This document shows positions 35,806 to 43,978 of a stretch of DNA of 64,000 nucleotides, piece by piece. How positions within the stretch are numbered: the first letter of the stretch is position 1; each line of letters starts with the position of its first letter. A program made the translations under genes and the position numbers. Location: assembly GCF_029318685.1 (NCBI RefSeq), contig NZ_CP119677.1, positions 2,347,001 to 2,411,000 of the forward strand, read 5' to 3'. The notes beneath the pieces were generated by a model that did not search any database, had not been told where the DNA came from, and saw only the letters and a program-made list of their open reading frames with translations. Source of the stretch: Ruminiclostridium papyrosolvens DSM 2782. Lineage in GTDB: Bacteria > Bacillota > Clostridia > Acetivibrionales > DSM-1351.

Positions 35806-37560
35806 TTATTCAACCGGGAATTTTTCAATCTTGCCAAGAAGCTTTTGCTTCATATATGCAAAGTCCAAGGAATTAACTTCTCCATTGCCATCTACATCCG
35901 CCTTATTTAAGTCAATGGAGGTATTAAACAGCAAGTATGCTTTTAAAAGACCTAAATCAATAGCATCAAAATTTCCGTCTGAATTCAAATCTCCTGCCAC
36001 TCCGTCTGAGGGTTCAGAGCCGTATAAATCTTTAGGCAGTTCATCCAGAGTTACTACATGCTCACTATTGTAAATAGTGTTCAGCAGTACAGGGTCATTA
36101 TTTTTTGGGCTGGTAATAAAATCACCATACCATGGGCAGAAATAAAGCCACCAAGCCCCTTCGTTAACGATGTTCTGAATGTCAGGTATAACATCATTTT
36201 CAGTCATTGCCACCATCTTTGTATCTTTTGTATCATTTACAAGTGTCAGAAAGGCTGTTGTTGCAGCACTTGTTTTCCAAGTGTATGGTGAACCTTCGTA
36301 TTTATCATAAGCAACGATATCAACATATTGGTCACCGGGATACCATTGTAGAGAATTTGCATATGTATAAAGGTTAACTTCCCATATTACATTGTGTATT
36401 CCATATTTTTCTGTCAGCGTTGTATAAAGCAGCTTCCAGAGTTCCTTGTAAACATCTGACCCCGCTGAACCCCACCAGAACCAAGCTCCGGAACCATCTG
36501 TGTTGTTATTTCCTTCGGCTTCATGGAAAGGTCGTAAAAGTACGGGCACTTTAGCATCCTGAAGAATAAGGAGCTGCTTTGCCAGTTCATCAACTGCCAT
36601 CATCAGGTAAGCGTATTCCTTTGTTGTTTTATCCAGACAGTTGGCAGTTTTGAAGCTGGAAGTCGGCTTATAGGTACATTTAGTCCAATCCAGTTTCTCA
36701 CCAAGCTTATAGCTTGTGAAATCTGCAGGTACATTGATATGCCAGGATGCAGTTGCGATACCGCCTTTTTCTTTTGTCCACTGTATCATACGTTCTGTTG
36801 TACCGTCTTCCCATCCGTACAGAGGGTTGTAGTTCATCATGTCAAAACCTCTGATTGCAGGATATTTGCCGGTCTTATCGTGTATATAATTAAATTCAAG
36901 TTCAAAATCTCCATTATTTCCGCCGCCATAAATTTCCTGCTGTCCGGAAATAACATGATTTCCATAAACACTTGTCAAATACTTCATGAGAGATTTTGTT
37001 TCAGGGGTCGCCTTTGAATCGCAGGGGGTTGGGTCTATATTCAAAGCAGGCATATTTGCATAGTCAAAGGATACTTTGTCGTACAATATGAAACCCCAGC
37101 TCCCTGATGTACCAATCTCAATCTTGGCTGTTCCAGCTTCAAGAAAGAAGAATCCAAAGCTATAATCCATCCAGCCTCCCTTGTTGGGAATAGCGAAGCT
37201 GCCTTTGGAGTCGCCGTTGATACTTATAGACTGAAGTCTGGATTCACCAAGACTTCCCAGATACATCCAACAGCGTGTTTTAAGTTCATACATAGCACTT
37301 TTAGGAACTGTAACCTCTAAAGTTATTGTTCCCGCATTGGATGCCCACACAAAGCCGTCGCCTGAATAACCGGGATATTCAGTTCCATAGACATTTGTGG
37401 CAACTGTAGCTCCGTTGCTGAGAGTGCAGGCCTCTGCTTCAACATTTACAGGTACTGAATGCGCAGCAGCCTGTACCTGAGCAGGAGCGGTTGTAAGGAC
37501 GGTACATGACAGAGCGACCGCTGTAAGCATAGACATAGCTCTCCTTAAAATCTTTTTCAT
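35806..37560 (-). CDS. Cellulosomal beta-mannanase: CBM35-GH26-dockerin
   Basis: The start is ATG at 37560, with AAGGAG upstream and a clear signal peptide (MKKILRRAMSMLTAVALSC ... VQAAA); the longer reading is rejected. This gives 584 residues. Domains: carbohydrate-binding module (35-165, VNVEAEACTLS ... ILYDKVSFDY, CBM35 type); GH26 catalytic domain (about 170-510) with acid/base Glu in LLRPFHEAEG and the nucleophile Glu in VAMTENDV; dockerin (525-584; DLNSDGNFDAIDLGLLK and DVDGNGEVNSLDFAYMK). It cleaves mannan or glucomannan within a cellulosome. Confidence 0.94.
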   Translation of the reverse strand: MKKILRRAMSMLTAVALSCTVLTTAPAQVQAAAHSVPVNVEAEACTLSNGATVATNVYGTEYPGYSGDGFVWASNAGTITLEVTVPKSAMYELKTRCWMYLGSLGESRLQSISINGDSKGSFAIPNKGGWMDYSFGFFFLEAGTAKIEIGTSGSWGFILYDKVSFDYANMPALNIDPTPCDSKATPETKSLMKYLTSVYGNHVISGQQEIYGGGNNGDFELEFNYIHDKTGKYPAIRGFDMMNYNPLYGWEDGTTERMIQWTKEKGGIATASWHINVPADFTSYKLGEKLDWTKCTYKPTSSFKTANCLDKTTKEYAYLMMAVDELAKQLLILQDAKVPVLLRPFHEAEGNNNTDGSGAWFWWGSAGSDVYKELWKLLYTTLTEKYGIHNVIWEVNLYTYANSLQWYPGDQYVDIVAYDKYEGSPYTWKTSAATTAFLTLVNDTKDTKMVAMTENDVIPDIQNIVNEGAWWLYFCPWYGDFITSPKNNDPVLLNTIYNSEHVVTLDELPKDLYGSEPSDGVAGDLNSDGNFDAIDLGLLKAYLLFNTSIDLNKADVDGNGEVNSLDFAYMKQKLLGKIEKFPVE

Positions 37561-37853
37561 AAAAAACACTCCTTTTAAATAAATTTTTACTGTTACGATT
37601 AAAAAAAGAATAGTGTTATCAAGAATATTTGATGAAATGAATGTAATGAAGTACATATTTAGTTAAAATATAACATATTTTTAGTTTAATTTCAATTTTC
37701 GTTTTACTTAAATGTAAATAAATGTTGAAAAATTATATGATTAGGTAAGAGTTACTTATAGAAGTAAGTTGTGATAGAATATTGTTTGACTGTTAAAGAG
37801 AAAGCTGGAATTCTATTGTAAGCTTACCAACCACCGGGTGAAAGGATTTTGAC

Positions 37854-38444
37854 ATGAAAGCATTAATTTTGGATATGTACGGAGTAATTATTAAAGACCC
37901 GGAGGGAGGACTTTTACCATTTATTAACAGAACATTCCCCGATTTAAGCCGTGATGATGTATACAGGCATTGGATTAAAGCTAATGTTGGTGAATTATCT
38001 TCTTTTAACTTTTTCAGAGAGCTGGGATTTGAAGGTGATTTGAGTATAATTGAAAAAGAATATTTAGATACAATAGAAATTGACGAATCATTTTATGAAT
38101 TTGCTCCCATTTTAAAGAAGCATTACAATTTAGCATTATTATCAAATGATTTAGGGGAATGGAGCAGATATTTACGAAATAAATTTAAAATAAATGATTA
38201 TTTTGATGTTATAACTGTAAGCGGAGACTTAAAAATAAAAAAACCTGATGTAAAGATATTTATGCATACAATTGATAAACTTGGATGTTCGGCAACTGAC
38301 TGCATATATGTTGATGACAGAAGGTTTAATTTGGCTGCCGCACAATCTCTTGGCATGGACTCCGTACTATTCAACAGCAGAAAGGTTCAGTACGAAGGAA
38401 AAACTGTTGTTAGTTTTAAAGAACTGACCAATTTGCTGATATAA
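37854..38444 (+). CDS. HAD-superfamily hydrolase
   Basis: The 196 residues show the HAD motifs: nucleophile Asp in LILDMYGVI (DxY rather than DxD, as in haloacid-dehalogenase-like and epoxide-hydrolase N-terminal members), Ser/Thr in LLSNDLGEW, Lys in KIKKPDVKIF, and the acidic pair in YVDDRRFN. The Tyr in place of the second Asp weakens the case for a phosphatase. It stands alone, with 293 bases upstream carrying only the divergent GH26 promoter region and no gene. Substrate unknown. Confidence 0.85.
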   Translation: MKALILDMYGVIIKDPEGGLLPFINRTFPDLSRDDVYRHWIKANVGELSSFNFFRELGFEGDLSIIEKEYLDTIEIDESFYEFAPILKKHYNLALLSNDLGEWSRYLRNKFKINDYFDVITVSGDLKIKKPDVKIFMHTIDKLGCSATDCIYVDDRRFNLAAAQSLGMDSVLFNSRKVQYEGKTVVSFKELTNLLI

Positions 38445-38524
38445 TTATAGTTTTAATCAATTTAGGTACATTACCATCAGCTTTTATTCGGAGACAGGGA
38501 AGGTTTCAGACTATTTTGTTTTTG

Positions 38525-38554
38525 TTGACATATATCCGTAATATTTTATATACT
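38525..38554 (+). promoter_or_regulatory. SigA-type promoter of the DUF134 gene
   Basis: TTGACA (38525-38530), 18 bases, TATACT (38549-38554), 47 bases before the start codon. Confidence 0.65.
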
Positions 38555-38600
38555 TTCTTTGTAATTAGAAATAATCTGTATTAAACGGAGTTGATAACTA

Positions 38601-39077
38601 TTGGCAAGACCAACTAAGTGGAGGAAAATTGAAAATATTCCAACCATCCCATTTTTTATTCCTTCAGAAACGGACATTGCTGAAGTTCCTGAAAATATAT
38701 TGAAACTGGAAGAACTTGAAGCTATAAGGTTAAAGGATTTAGAGGGATTGGAGCAAGGTGAATGTGCTGAGAAAATGGAGGTTTCACGGCCTACATTTCA
38801 AAGAATTCTGCTTGCTGCAAGAGAAAAGCTTGCTGACAGCCTTATTAATGGTAAAACCATACGCATTGAGGGAGGTAAATTTACCAGAAATATATGTCCT
38901 GTTAAATGCATGGATTGTGGTGGGGAATGGATGGAAAGCTATGAGAATCTTGAATCTATAAAAAACGGTGAATACACTTGTAATGTATGTGGCTCAAGGA
39001 ATATTACTTGTAGTAGAAAATGTAAGCATAAATCTTGCAGAAGAAACTGCTGGCACCAAGGCAATGAGGCTGATTAA
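38601..39077 (+). CDS. DUF134 (UPF0251) family DNA-binding protein
   Basis: TTG start, 158 residues. The start ARPTKWRKIENIP and the helix-turn-helix LEGLEQGECAEKMEVSRPTFQRIL are hallmarks of DUF134. The C-terminal 60 residues hold CPVKCMDCGG, CNVCGS and CSRKCKHKSC, several Cys pairs able to bind a metal or Fe-S cluster. In many anaerobes this family sits beside NifX-like and ferredoxin-ATPase genes, exactly as here, and is probably their regulator. It ends in a strong terminator, so the downstream genes have their own promoter. Confidence 0.88.
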   Translation: MARPTKWRKIENIPTIPFFIPSETDIAEVPENILKLEELEAIRLKDLEGLEQGECAEKMEVSRPTFQRILLAAREKLADSLINGKTIRIEGGKFTRNICPVKCMDCGGEWMESYENLESIKNGEYTCNVCGSRNITCSRKCKHKSCRRNCWHQGNEAD

Positions 39078-39098
39078 CGTACAAATGAATTATTAAAT

Positions 39099-39137
39099 AA
39101 AAGATCAGAAAGAATTTTTCTTTTTGATCTTTTTTTA
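39099..39137 (+). terminator. Terminator of the DUF134 gene
   Basis: AAAGATCA and TGATCTTT arms with an inner AAAGAA/TTCTTT extension, then a T run. Confidence 0.85.
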
Positions 39138-39153
39138 TTTTACGAATATATTG

Positions 39154-39182
39154 TTGACATATGCTCATAATAATACTAAAAT
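39154..39182 (+). promoter_or_regulatory. SigA-type promoter of the redox/cofactor island
   Basis: TTGACA (39154-39159), 17 bases, TAAAAT (39177-39182). Confidence 0.65.
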
Positions 39183-39208
39183 TTAGGTTGTGGGCATAAG
39201 CTCATAAT
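39163..39208. repeat. Direct repeat GCTCATAAT flanking the -10, possible operator
   Basis: GCTCATAAT occurs at 39163-39171 (between -35 and -10) and 39200-39208 (just after the transcription start), each preceded by ATA or ATAA. The spacing is 37 bases. A DUF134-type regulator encoded immediately upstream is a candidate binder. Confidence 0.45.
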
Positions 39209-39235
39209 GAATATATTTAATAAGGAGTTATATAA

Positions 39236-40063
39236 ATGAAAATCCATATCCTTACGGATAACAGAACAAGTAAAAGGGGTTTTCTGGCTGAACACGGCTT
39301 GTCTGTTTATATTGAACATAAGCAGACAAATATATTGTTTGATACGGGACAATCCAATGTTTATTGCAATAATGCGGTTAAAATGAACATTGATTTAAGA
39401 GAAACGGATTTTATTGTGCTAAGTCATGGGCATTATGATCACGGGGCTGGATTAGTTTATTTTCCGGAAATAAAAAAGAAAATTAATATATACGCTCATG
39501 AAGATTGTTTTATTAACCGTTATGCGATTAACCAAGATGGAGTAAGCTTCAGAGAAATCGGGATACCATGGAACCCGGATGACAGAGAAGCATTAAAAAG
39601 TAATATTGTGTTTACGCGTGAAACTTATCAACTTGCTCCTGACGTATATATTTGCGGAGAAATTCCAAGAACTCATGATTTTGAAGAGATACCTGAAGGA
39701 TTCTTTGTGGGTGATGCAGACAATAAACATCAAGATATGATTAAGGATGAGCAAATGCTCGTTATTCGAACCAAAAAGGGACTATGTATATTTTTGGGGT
39801 GCAGTCATCCCGGAATTATTAATTGCTTAACCTACGTGCTAAAACTATTTCCGGGTGAGAAAATTGATACTGTTGTGGGAGGCATGCATTTAAATAGTGC
39901 GAGTCAGCTGAAAGTAGAAAAGACTGTACAGAGCTTGATAGATTTAAATATACGCCAAATCGTTCCACTTCACTGTACGGGGATTTATGCCATTGCGGAA
40001 ATGAAGCGGATTATGGGCAGAGGATGTCTTCCCCTTTGTGCCGGAGATACAATTGAAATATAA
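39236..40063 (+). CDS. MBL-fold metallo-hydrolase
   Basis: The 275 residues carry LSHGHYDHG, the HxHxDH zinc site, plus FLGCSHPGI and VGGMHL for further metal ligands and LHCTG at the end. It resembles the dihydropterin-linked (aminobenzene 5'-phosphate synthase-like) subgroup of metallo-beta-lactamase-fold proteins common in archaea and clostridia. It opens the cofactor island. The start is ATG with TAAGGAG upstream. The substrate is not known. Confidence 0.87.
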   Translation: MKIHILTDNRTSKRGFLAEHGLSVYIEHKQTNILFDTGQSNVYCNNAVKMNIDLRETDFIVLSHGHYDHGAGLVYFPEIKKKINIYAHEDCFINRYAINQDGVSFREIGIPWNPDDREALKSNIVFTRETYQLAPDVYICGEIPRTHDFEEIPEGFFVGDADNKHQDMIKDEQMLVIRTKKGLCIFLGCSHPGIINCLTYVLKLFPGEKIDTVVGGMHLNSASQLKVEKTVQSLIDLNIRQIVPLHCTGIYAIAEMKRIMGRGCLPLCAGDTIEI

Positions 40064-40117
40064 TCTAATATTTTCAGTCCGATTTATACATAAAAATTTT
40101 TAGAAAGGAGTTTTATA

Positions 40118-40609
40118 ATGTCAAAAAAGCAAGCAAATATGAAATCCTGTATTCAACCGATGCCAAAGGTACTTGTCTCATGCAGAGGCCTGAACAATGA
40201 AAACAATGCTCTTGCAGTTGCATATTGCGGAAATTGCAGCTATGATCCTCCCATGGTTATGGTAGGTATCGTACCAACCCGTTACTCCTATCAAATGATT
40301 AAGGAATCAGGATGCTTTGTTGTAAACCTTGTAGACGCAAACTACAAGGAAGCCTTTGATTATCTGGGTAACAATAGCAAAAGGGATGGGGATAAGCTTT
40401 CCGCTATGAATGTAAAACTTGAAGAAGGTAAAAAGGTAAATGCTCCCATCCTTAGTGACTGTCCTGTAAATATTGAATGTACAATTGTTGATTCAATTGT
40501 TACCGGCTCACATGAGATTTTTATCGGAAAAGTAAAGTATGTTCATGCTCAAAAAGAACTTGTTGATGAAAAAGGTAATATTGATTTTTCAAAAATCAAA
40601 TTCGTATAG
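40118..40609 (+). CDS. Flavin reductase-like FMN-binding protein (flavoredoxin type)
   Basis: The 163 residues fit the split-barrel flavin reductase domain: PMPKVLVSCRG, NALAVAYCGNCSYDPPMVMVGI, SGCFVVNL, and the GSHEIFIGKV strand. In anaerobes such proteins carry electrons to or from ferredoxin-type enzymes. The AGAAAGGAG ribosome site is strong. The next 187 bases contain no gene, only AT-rich sequence. Confidence 0.87.
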   Translation: MSKKQANMKSCIQPMPKVLVSCRGLNNENNALAVAYCGNCSYDPPMVMVGIVPTRYSYQMIKESGCFVVNLVDANYKEAFDYLGNNSKRDGDKLSAMNVKLEEGKKVNAPILSDCPVNIECTIVDSIVTGSHEIFIGKVKYVHAQKELVDEKGNIDFSKIKFV

Positions 40610-40797
40610 TTCCAGCGAATAAATAGTAGAAAATATGAGCAAGGAAATTAATCTATATGGTGAAAGTTATCTGTCTCATATATTGGGGAGACTTTCCATT
40701 TATCCTGAAAAGGGCATATTTGCAGATTAAGAGTATAATTAAATAATGCTTTGGAAGTAATTAACAGCGTTTTACTATAAAGAAGGAGGAATGAACA

Positions 40798-41172
40798 ATG
40801 AAGATTGTTATACCCGCAGAAACTAAAAATAAAGATATTCCGGTTTGTCCGTCATTTGGACGTACGCCATATTTTGCACTTTATGATACAGAAAATGGTA
40901 AGTATGAATTTCTGGATAATACAGCCACCGCGAGTCAAGGAGGAGCAGGGATTAAAGCTGCTCAGTTGCTGGTGGACAATGAAGCAAAAGTACTAATCAC
41001 TTACCGTTGTGGTGAAAATGCCGCAGATGTACTTAATGCAGCTAAAATTAAAATTCTTAAAGCTCAGGATGGAACTGTTCAAGAGAATATTGCTAAGTAT
41101 AACGAAGGAAAGCTGGCCGGATTAACTGAAATTCATCCGGGATTTCATAACCACGGAGGTAATCAAAGTTGA
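40798..41172 (+). CDS. NifX/NifB-C-terminal-like (dinitrogenase iron-molybdenum cofactor family) protein
   Basis: The 124 residues include MKIVIPAE, SFGRTPYFALYD and a Gly-rich GGAGIKAAQLL turn, ending in a His-rich HPGFHNHGG tail. These proteins bind Fe-S or metal-cofactor intermediates. It overlaps the next gene by 4 bases (ATGA-type), so the two are coupled. Confidence 0.88.
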   Translation: MKIVIPAETKNKDIPVCPSFGRTPYFALYDTENGKYEFLDNTATASQGGAGIKAAQLLVDNEAKVLITYRCGENAADVLNAAKIKILKAQDGTVQENIAKYNEGKLAGLTEIHPGFHNHGGNQS

Positions 41173-42029
41173 AAATTGCTGTACTCAGTGGCAAGGGTGG
41201 AACCGGAAAAACTTTTGTGTCGGTTAATCTTGCCTGTGCTGCTGAATCGGCAGCACAGTCCAATTTGAATTCAGTATATGTAGATTGTGATGTGGAAGAG
41301 CCAAACGGCAACCTGTTTCTAAAGCCGACTAATATAAAAAAAAGTGGTGTTAATGTGACAGTCCCGGTTGTTGATAATACTAAATGTACAGGGTGCAGAA
41401 AATGTTCTGATTTTTGTAAGTATAACGCTCTTGCTTACGTTAAGGACAGACTATTGATTTTTAATGAAGTGTGCCATTCCTGTGGAGGTTGTATAATATT
41501 TTGTCCTCAAAAAGCTTTAAAGGAAAGGCAAAGGGAAATAGGGGTTATTGAAGAGGGCATATCAGGTAAAACAACAGTGTTTTCAGGTAATCTCAACACA
41601 GGTGAAGTTTCGGGAGTTCCAATAATAAAAGAGTTACTCCCAAAATTGCCTGATAACGGAAGTGTTATTATTGATTGTCCTCCTGGCAGTGCCTGTACCG
41701 TTATGGAAAGTATCCGACAGGTTGATTATTGCTTGTTGGTTGCAGAACCGACACTTTTTGGAGTTCATAATCTTTCAATGGTCTATGAGCTTTTTAAGCT
41801 TTTAAAGAAACCATTTGGAGTAGTTTTGAACAAATGTCTTGCTGATGAAGAAAATCCTTCTGAGCAATTCTGCAAAGAAAACCGGATTACAATTATCGAA
41901 AAGATTCCTTATGACAAGGAAATTGGCAGACTGAATTCCCAGGGATTGGTAGCCGTACGTGAAAACGGAACATATAAAGAACTGTTTGAAAGAATTCTTG
42001 ATAAACTGGTGAAGGAGAGCCTGCAATGA
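41169..42029 (+). CDS. MinD/Mrp-type ATPase with inserted 2x[4Fe-4S] ferredoxin domain (1)
   Basis: The GTG/TTG-region start gives 286 residues (LKIAVLSGKGGTGKT, a deviant Walker A). A ferredoxin insert at about 75-120 has CTGCRKCSDFC and CHSCGGCIIFC, enough for two 4Fe-4S clusters. DCPPG forms the Walker B region. The protein is a probable Fe-S carrier or scaffold ATPase, or a partner of the NifX-like proteins. It overlaps both neighbours by 4 bases, indicating one translation unit and probable heterodimer formation with its paralogue downstream. Confidence 0.9.
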   Translation: MKIAVLSGKGGTGKTFVSVNLACAAESAAQSNLNSVYVDCDVEEPNGNLFLKPTNIKKSGVNVTVPVVDNTKCTGCRKCSDFCKYNALAYVKDRLLIFNEVCHSCGGCIIFCPQKALKERQREIGVIEEGISGKTTVFSGNLNTGEVSGVPIIKELLPKLPDNGSVIIDCPPGSACTVMESIRQVDYCLLVAEPTLFGVHNLSMVYELFKLLKKPFGVVLNKCLADEENPSEQFCKENRITIIEKIPYDKEIGRLNSQGLVAVRENGTYKELFERILDKLVKESLQ

Positions 42030-42889
42030 AACAACTTCTTATTCTTAGCGGAAAAGGTGGAACAGGAAAGACAACTGTAGCAAGCGCATTTATAAAGCTT
42101 AGCAACTGTAAGTCTTTTGCAGACTGTGATGTGGACGCTCCTAATCTTCATCTGGTAATGTCGGAAAATATGGAACCGGTAATAAATGATTTTTACGGTT
42201 TTCAAAAAGCCTTTATAGATAATTCAAAATGTATAAACTGCGGTTTATGTGAAGAAAATTGCCATTTTGGTGCCATAAGAAATTTTGAAGTTTCCGTATA
42301 CGAATGTGAAGGCTGCGGGGTCTGTTGTGAAATTTGTCCGCAAAATGCCGTTTCAATGACAGAGTATGCTTCGGGAAGCCTGAAACTGTACAAAAGTCAA
42401 AATAAAGTATTTTCAACTGCAAAACTGAAAATGGGAAGTGGTGCTTCAGGAAAACTGGTAACAGCAGTCAAAAAGCAGCTTTTAAAAGAGGCACATAACA
42501 GTGAATTGGTTATAATCGACGGCTCTCCGGGTATAGGTTGCCCGGTTATAGCGTCCATAAGCGGTGCAAATCTGGTATTAATAGTGACTGAACCCACTGT
42601 TTCGGGTATCCATGACATGAAAAGGATTATAAAAACAGCAAAACAGTTTGGTACTGCCTGCATAGTGTGTATTAACAAATTTGATGTAGAGATGGATAAT
42701 ACAAAAAAAATCGAAGCTTATTGTAATGAAATACAAATACCTGTTGTAGGACGAATTCCGTTCGATAACACTGTAATAAAAGCAGTTAATAATTTTAAAA
42801 GTATTGATGAATATCAGGACAGCAAGGCTGCCAAAGCAATCAAAACAATTTGGAATACAATCTATGAAAATTATTTATTGTCAAAATAA
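42026..42889 (+). CDS. MinD/Mrp-type ATPase with inserted 2x[4Fe-4S] ferredoxin domain (2)
   Basis: Paralogue of the preceding gene (287 residues): LSGKGGTGKTTVASAF, ferredoxin insert with CINCGLCEENC and CEGCGVCCEIC, then DGSPGIGCPVIAS. It is shorter at the N-terminus and starts inside the last codons of the first copy. Tandem pairs with NifX-like proteins on both sides are a recurrent anaerobe arrangement, and a role in Fe-S or metal-cofactor assembly is inferred from that. Confidence 0.9.
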   Translation: MKQLLILSGKGGTGKTTVASAFIKLSNCKSFADCDVDAPNLHLVMSENMEPVINDFYGFQKAFIDNSKCINCGLCEENCHFGAIRNFEVSVYECEGCGVCCEICPQNAVSMTEYASGSLKLYKSQNKVFSTAKLKMGSGASGKLVTAVKKQLLKEAHNSELVIIDGSPGIGCPVIASISGANLVLIVTEPTVSGIHDMKRIIKTAKQFGTACIVCINKFDVEMDNTKKIEAYCNEIQIPVVGRIPFDNTVIKAVNNFKSIDEYQDSKAAKAIKTIWNTIYENYLLSK

Positions 42890-42931
42890 ATATATATAAA
42901 CATTATAAATTAAAAAAGGAGAGAAATATTT

Positions 42932-43288
42932 ATGAAAGTAGCAGTTGCCAGCGAAGGAAAAATGGTAACCGAACATTTCGGACATTGTGAGGGATTCACT
43001 CTTTTTGAAGTACAAGATAATCAGATTAGCCGTAAGGAGTTTATTCCAAATCCTGGACACAGGCCGGGGTTTTTGCCGAATTTCTTAAATGACAAAGGTG
43101 TAAATGTTATTATTTCCGGCGGAATGGGTGGAGGAGCAATTGAGATATTTAACGAAAAGGGTATCGAGGTTATAACCGGAGCATCAGGAGATGCTGAAAC
43201 AGTTGTGCAAAATTACTTACAGGGCAGCCTGAAATCTACAGGATCAGTTTGTCATGAACATCAGCATGCCGATGAATGCGGACATTAA
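42932..43288 (+). CDS. NifX-like (dinitrogenase iron-molybdenum cofactor family) protein with His-rich tail
   Basis: The 118 residues start MKVAVASEGKMVTEHFGHCEGF, with VIISGGMGGGAIEIF and a C-terminal CHEHQHADECGH metal-binding tail. This is the second NifX-type protein of the island, 42 bases after the ATPase pair and followed by a terminator that closes the operon. Confidence 0.9.
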   Translation: MKVAVASEGKMVTEHFGHCEGFTLFEVQDNQISRKEFIPNPGHRPGFLPNFLNDKGVNVIISGGMGGGAIEIFNEKGIEVITGASGDAETVVQNYLQGSLKSTGSVCHEHQHADECGH

Positions 43289-43314
43289 TGATTATCCTGC
43301 AGATTAAAAGACGA

Positions 43315-43360
43315 AGCAGATGGCTGCTATTAATAATAAAAACAGCCATCTGCTCTTTAT
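43315..43360 (+). terminator. Terminator of the NifX/ATPase operon
   Basis: AGCAGATGGCTG / CAGCCATCTGCT perfect 12-bp stem, then CTTTATTT. Confidence 0.85.
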
Positions 43361-43376
43361 TTAAGCTATAAATAAA

Positions 43377-43385
43377 TGATATAAT
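43377..43385 (+). promoter_or_regulatory. Extended -10 promoter
   Basis: TGATATAAT, 38 bases before ATG 43423. Confidence 0.5.
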
Positions 43386-43422
43386 GTAATAAAATGTAAA
43401 TACAAATAAGGAGATTGTTTTC

Positions 43423-43947
43423 ATGTTGAGGGCTGAAAAGATAGATGATTTAACAAAGGAAGAATTATTTGAATTGAACAAAATATATGCCAAAAATTGG
43501 CTTGCACATGACGGGCTTTGGTTCCAGGCCATAGAAAACAAGTATGGAATGGATATGGCAATAGATATGGATAGGGAGGCATGGAGAAGGTTTACGGTAA
43601 TTGAAGCAAGGCGGTTGATTGAGTTCTTAAATCTTGGAAAAAATTCTGGTATAGCCGGGTTAAAAAAGGCTCTTTCATTCAGGCTTTATTCTTCTCTTAA
43701 TGAGGATGAAATTACTCTTGAAGAGGGGAACGTACTGGTTTACCGGGTAAAAACCTGTAGAGTTCAGCATGCAAGGAAGAAGAAGGGGTTGTCATATTTC
43801 CCGTGCAAATCCGTTGGTATTGTTGAATACAGTCTTTTTGCCAAAACCATCGATGAGCGCTTTGAAACAGAAGTTGTAAGCTGTCATCCTGACATTGCGG
43901 ATACAGAATACAATTGCGTATGGAAATTTATATTAAAAAACAAGTAA
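43423..43947 (+). CDS. Conserved hypothetical protein, DUF6125-like
   Basis: The 174-residue soluble protein reads LTKEELFELNKIYAKNWLAHDGLWFQAIENKYG at the start, a pattern found in DUF6125 and related clostridial proteins of unknown function, with a Cys pair (VKTCRVQHARKKKGLSYFPC) in the second half. It precedes the AT-like gene by 31 bases and probably shares its transcript. No reaction can be assigned. Confidence 0.6.
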   Translation: MLRAEKIDDLTKEELFELNKIYAKNWLAHDGLWFQAIENKYGMDMAIDMDREAWRRFTVIEARRLIEFLNLGKNSGIAGLKKALSFRLYSSLNEDEITLEEGNVLVYRVKTCRVQHARKKKGLSYFPCKSVGIVEYSLFAKTIDERFETEVVSCHPDIADTEYNCVWKFILKNK

Positions 43948-43978
43948 AAAAATTTTAGATACATAGAAAAGGTATATT

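Noticed and set aside
42202-42678. Minus-strand frames under the ferredoxin-ATPase genes
   Set aside because: They are antisense to the conserved cysteine motifs, with no independent evidence.
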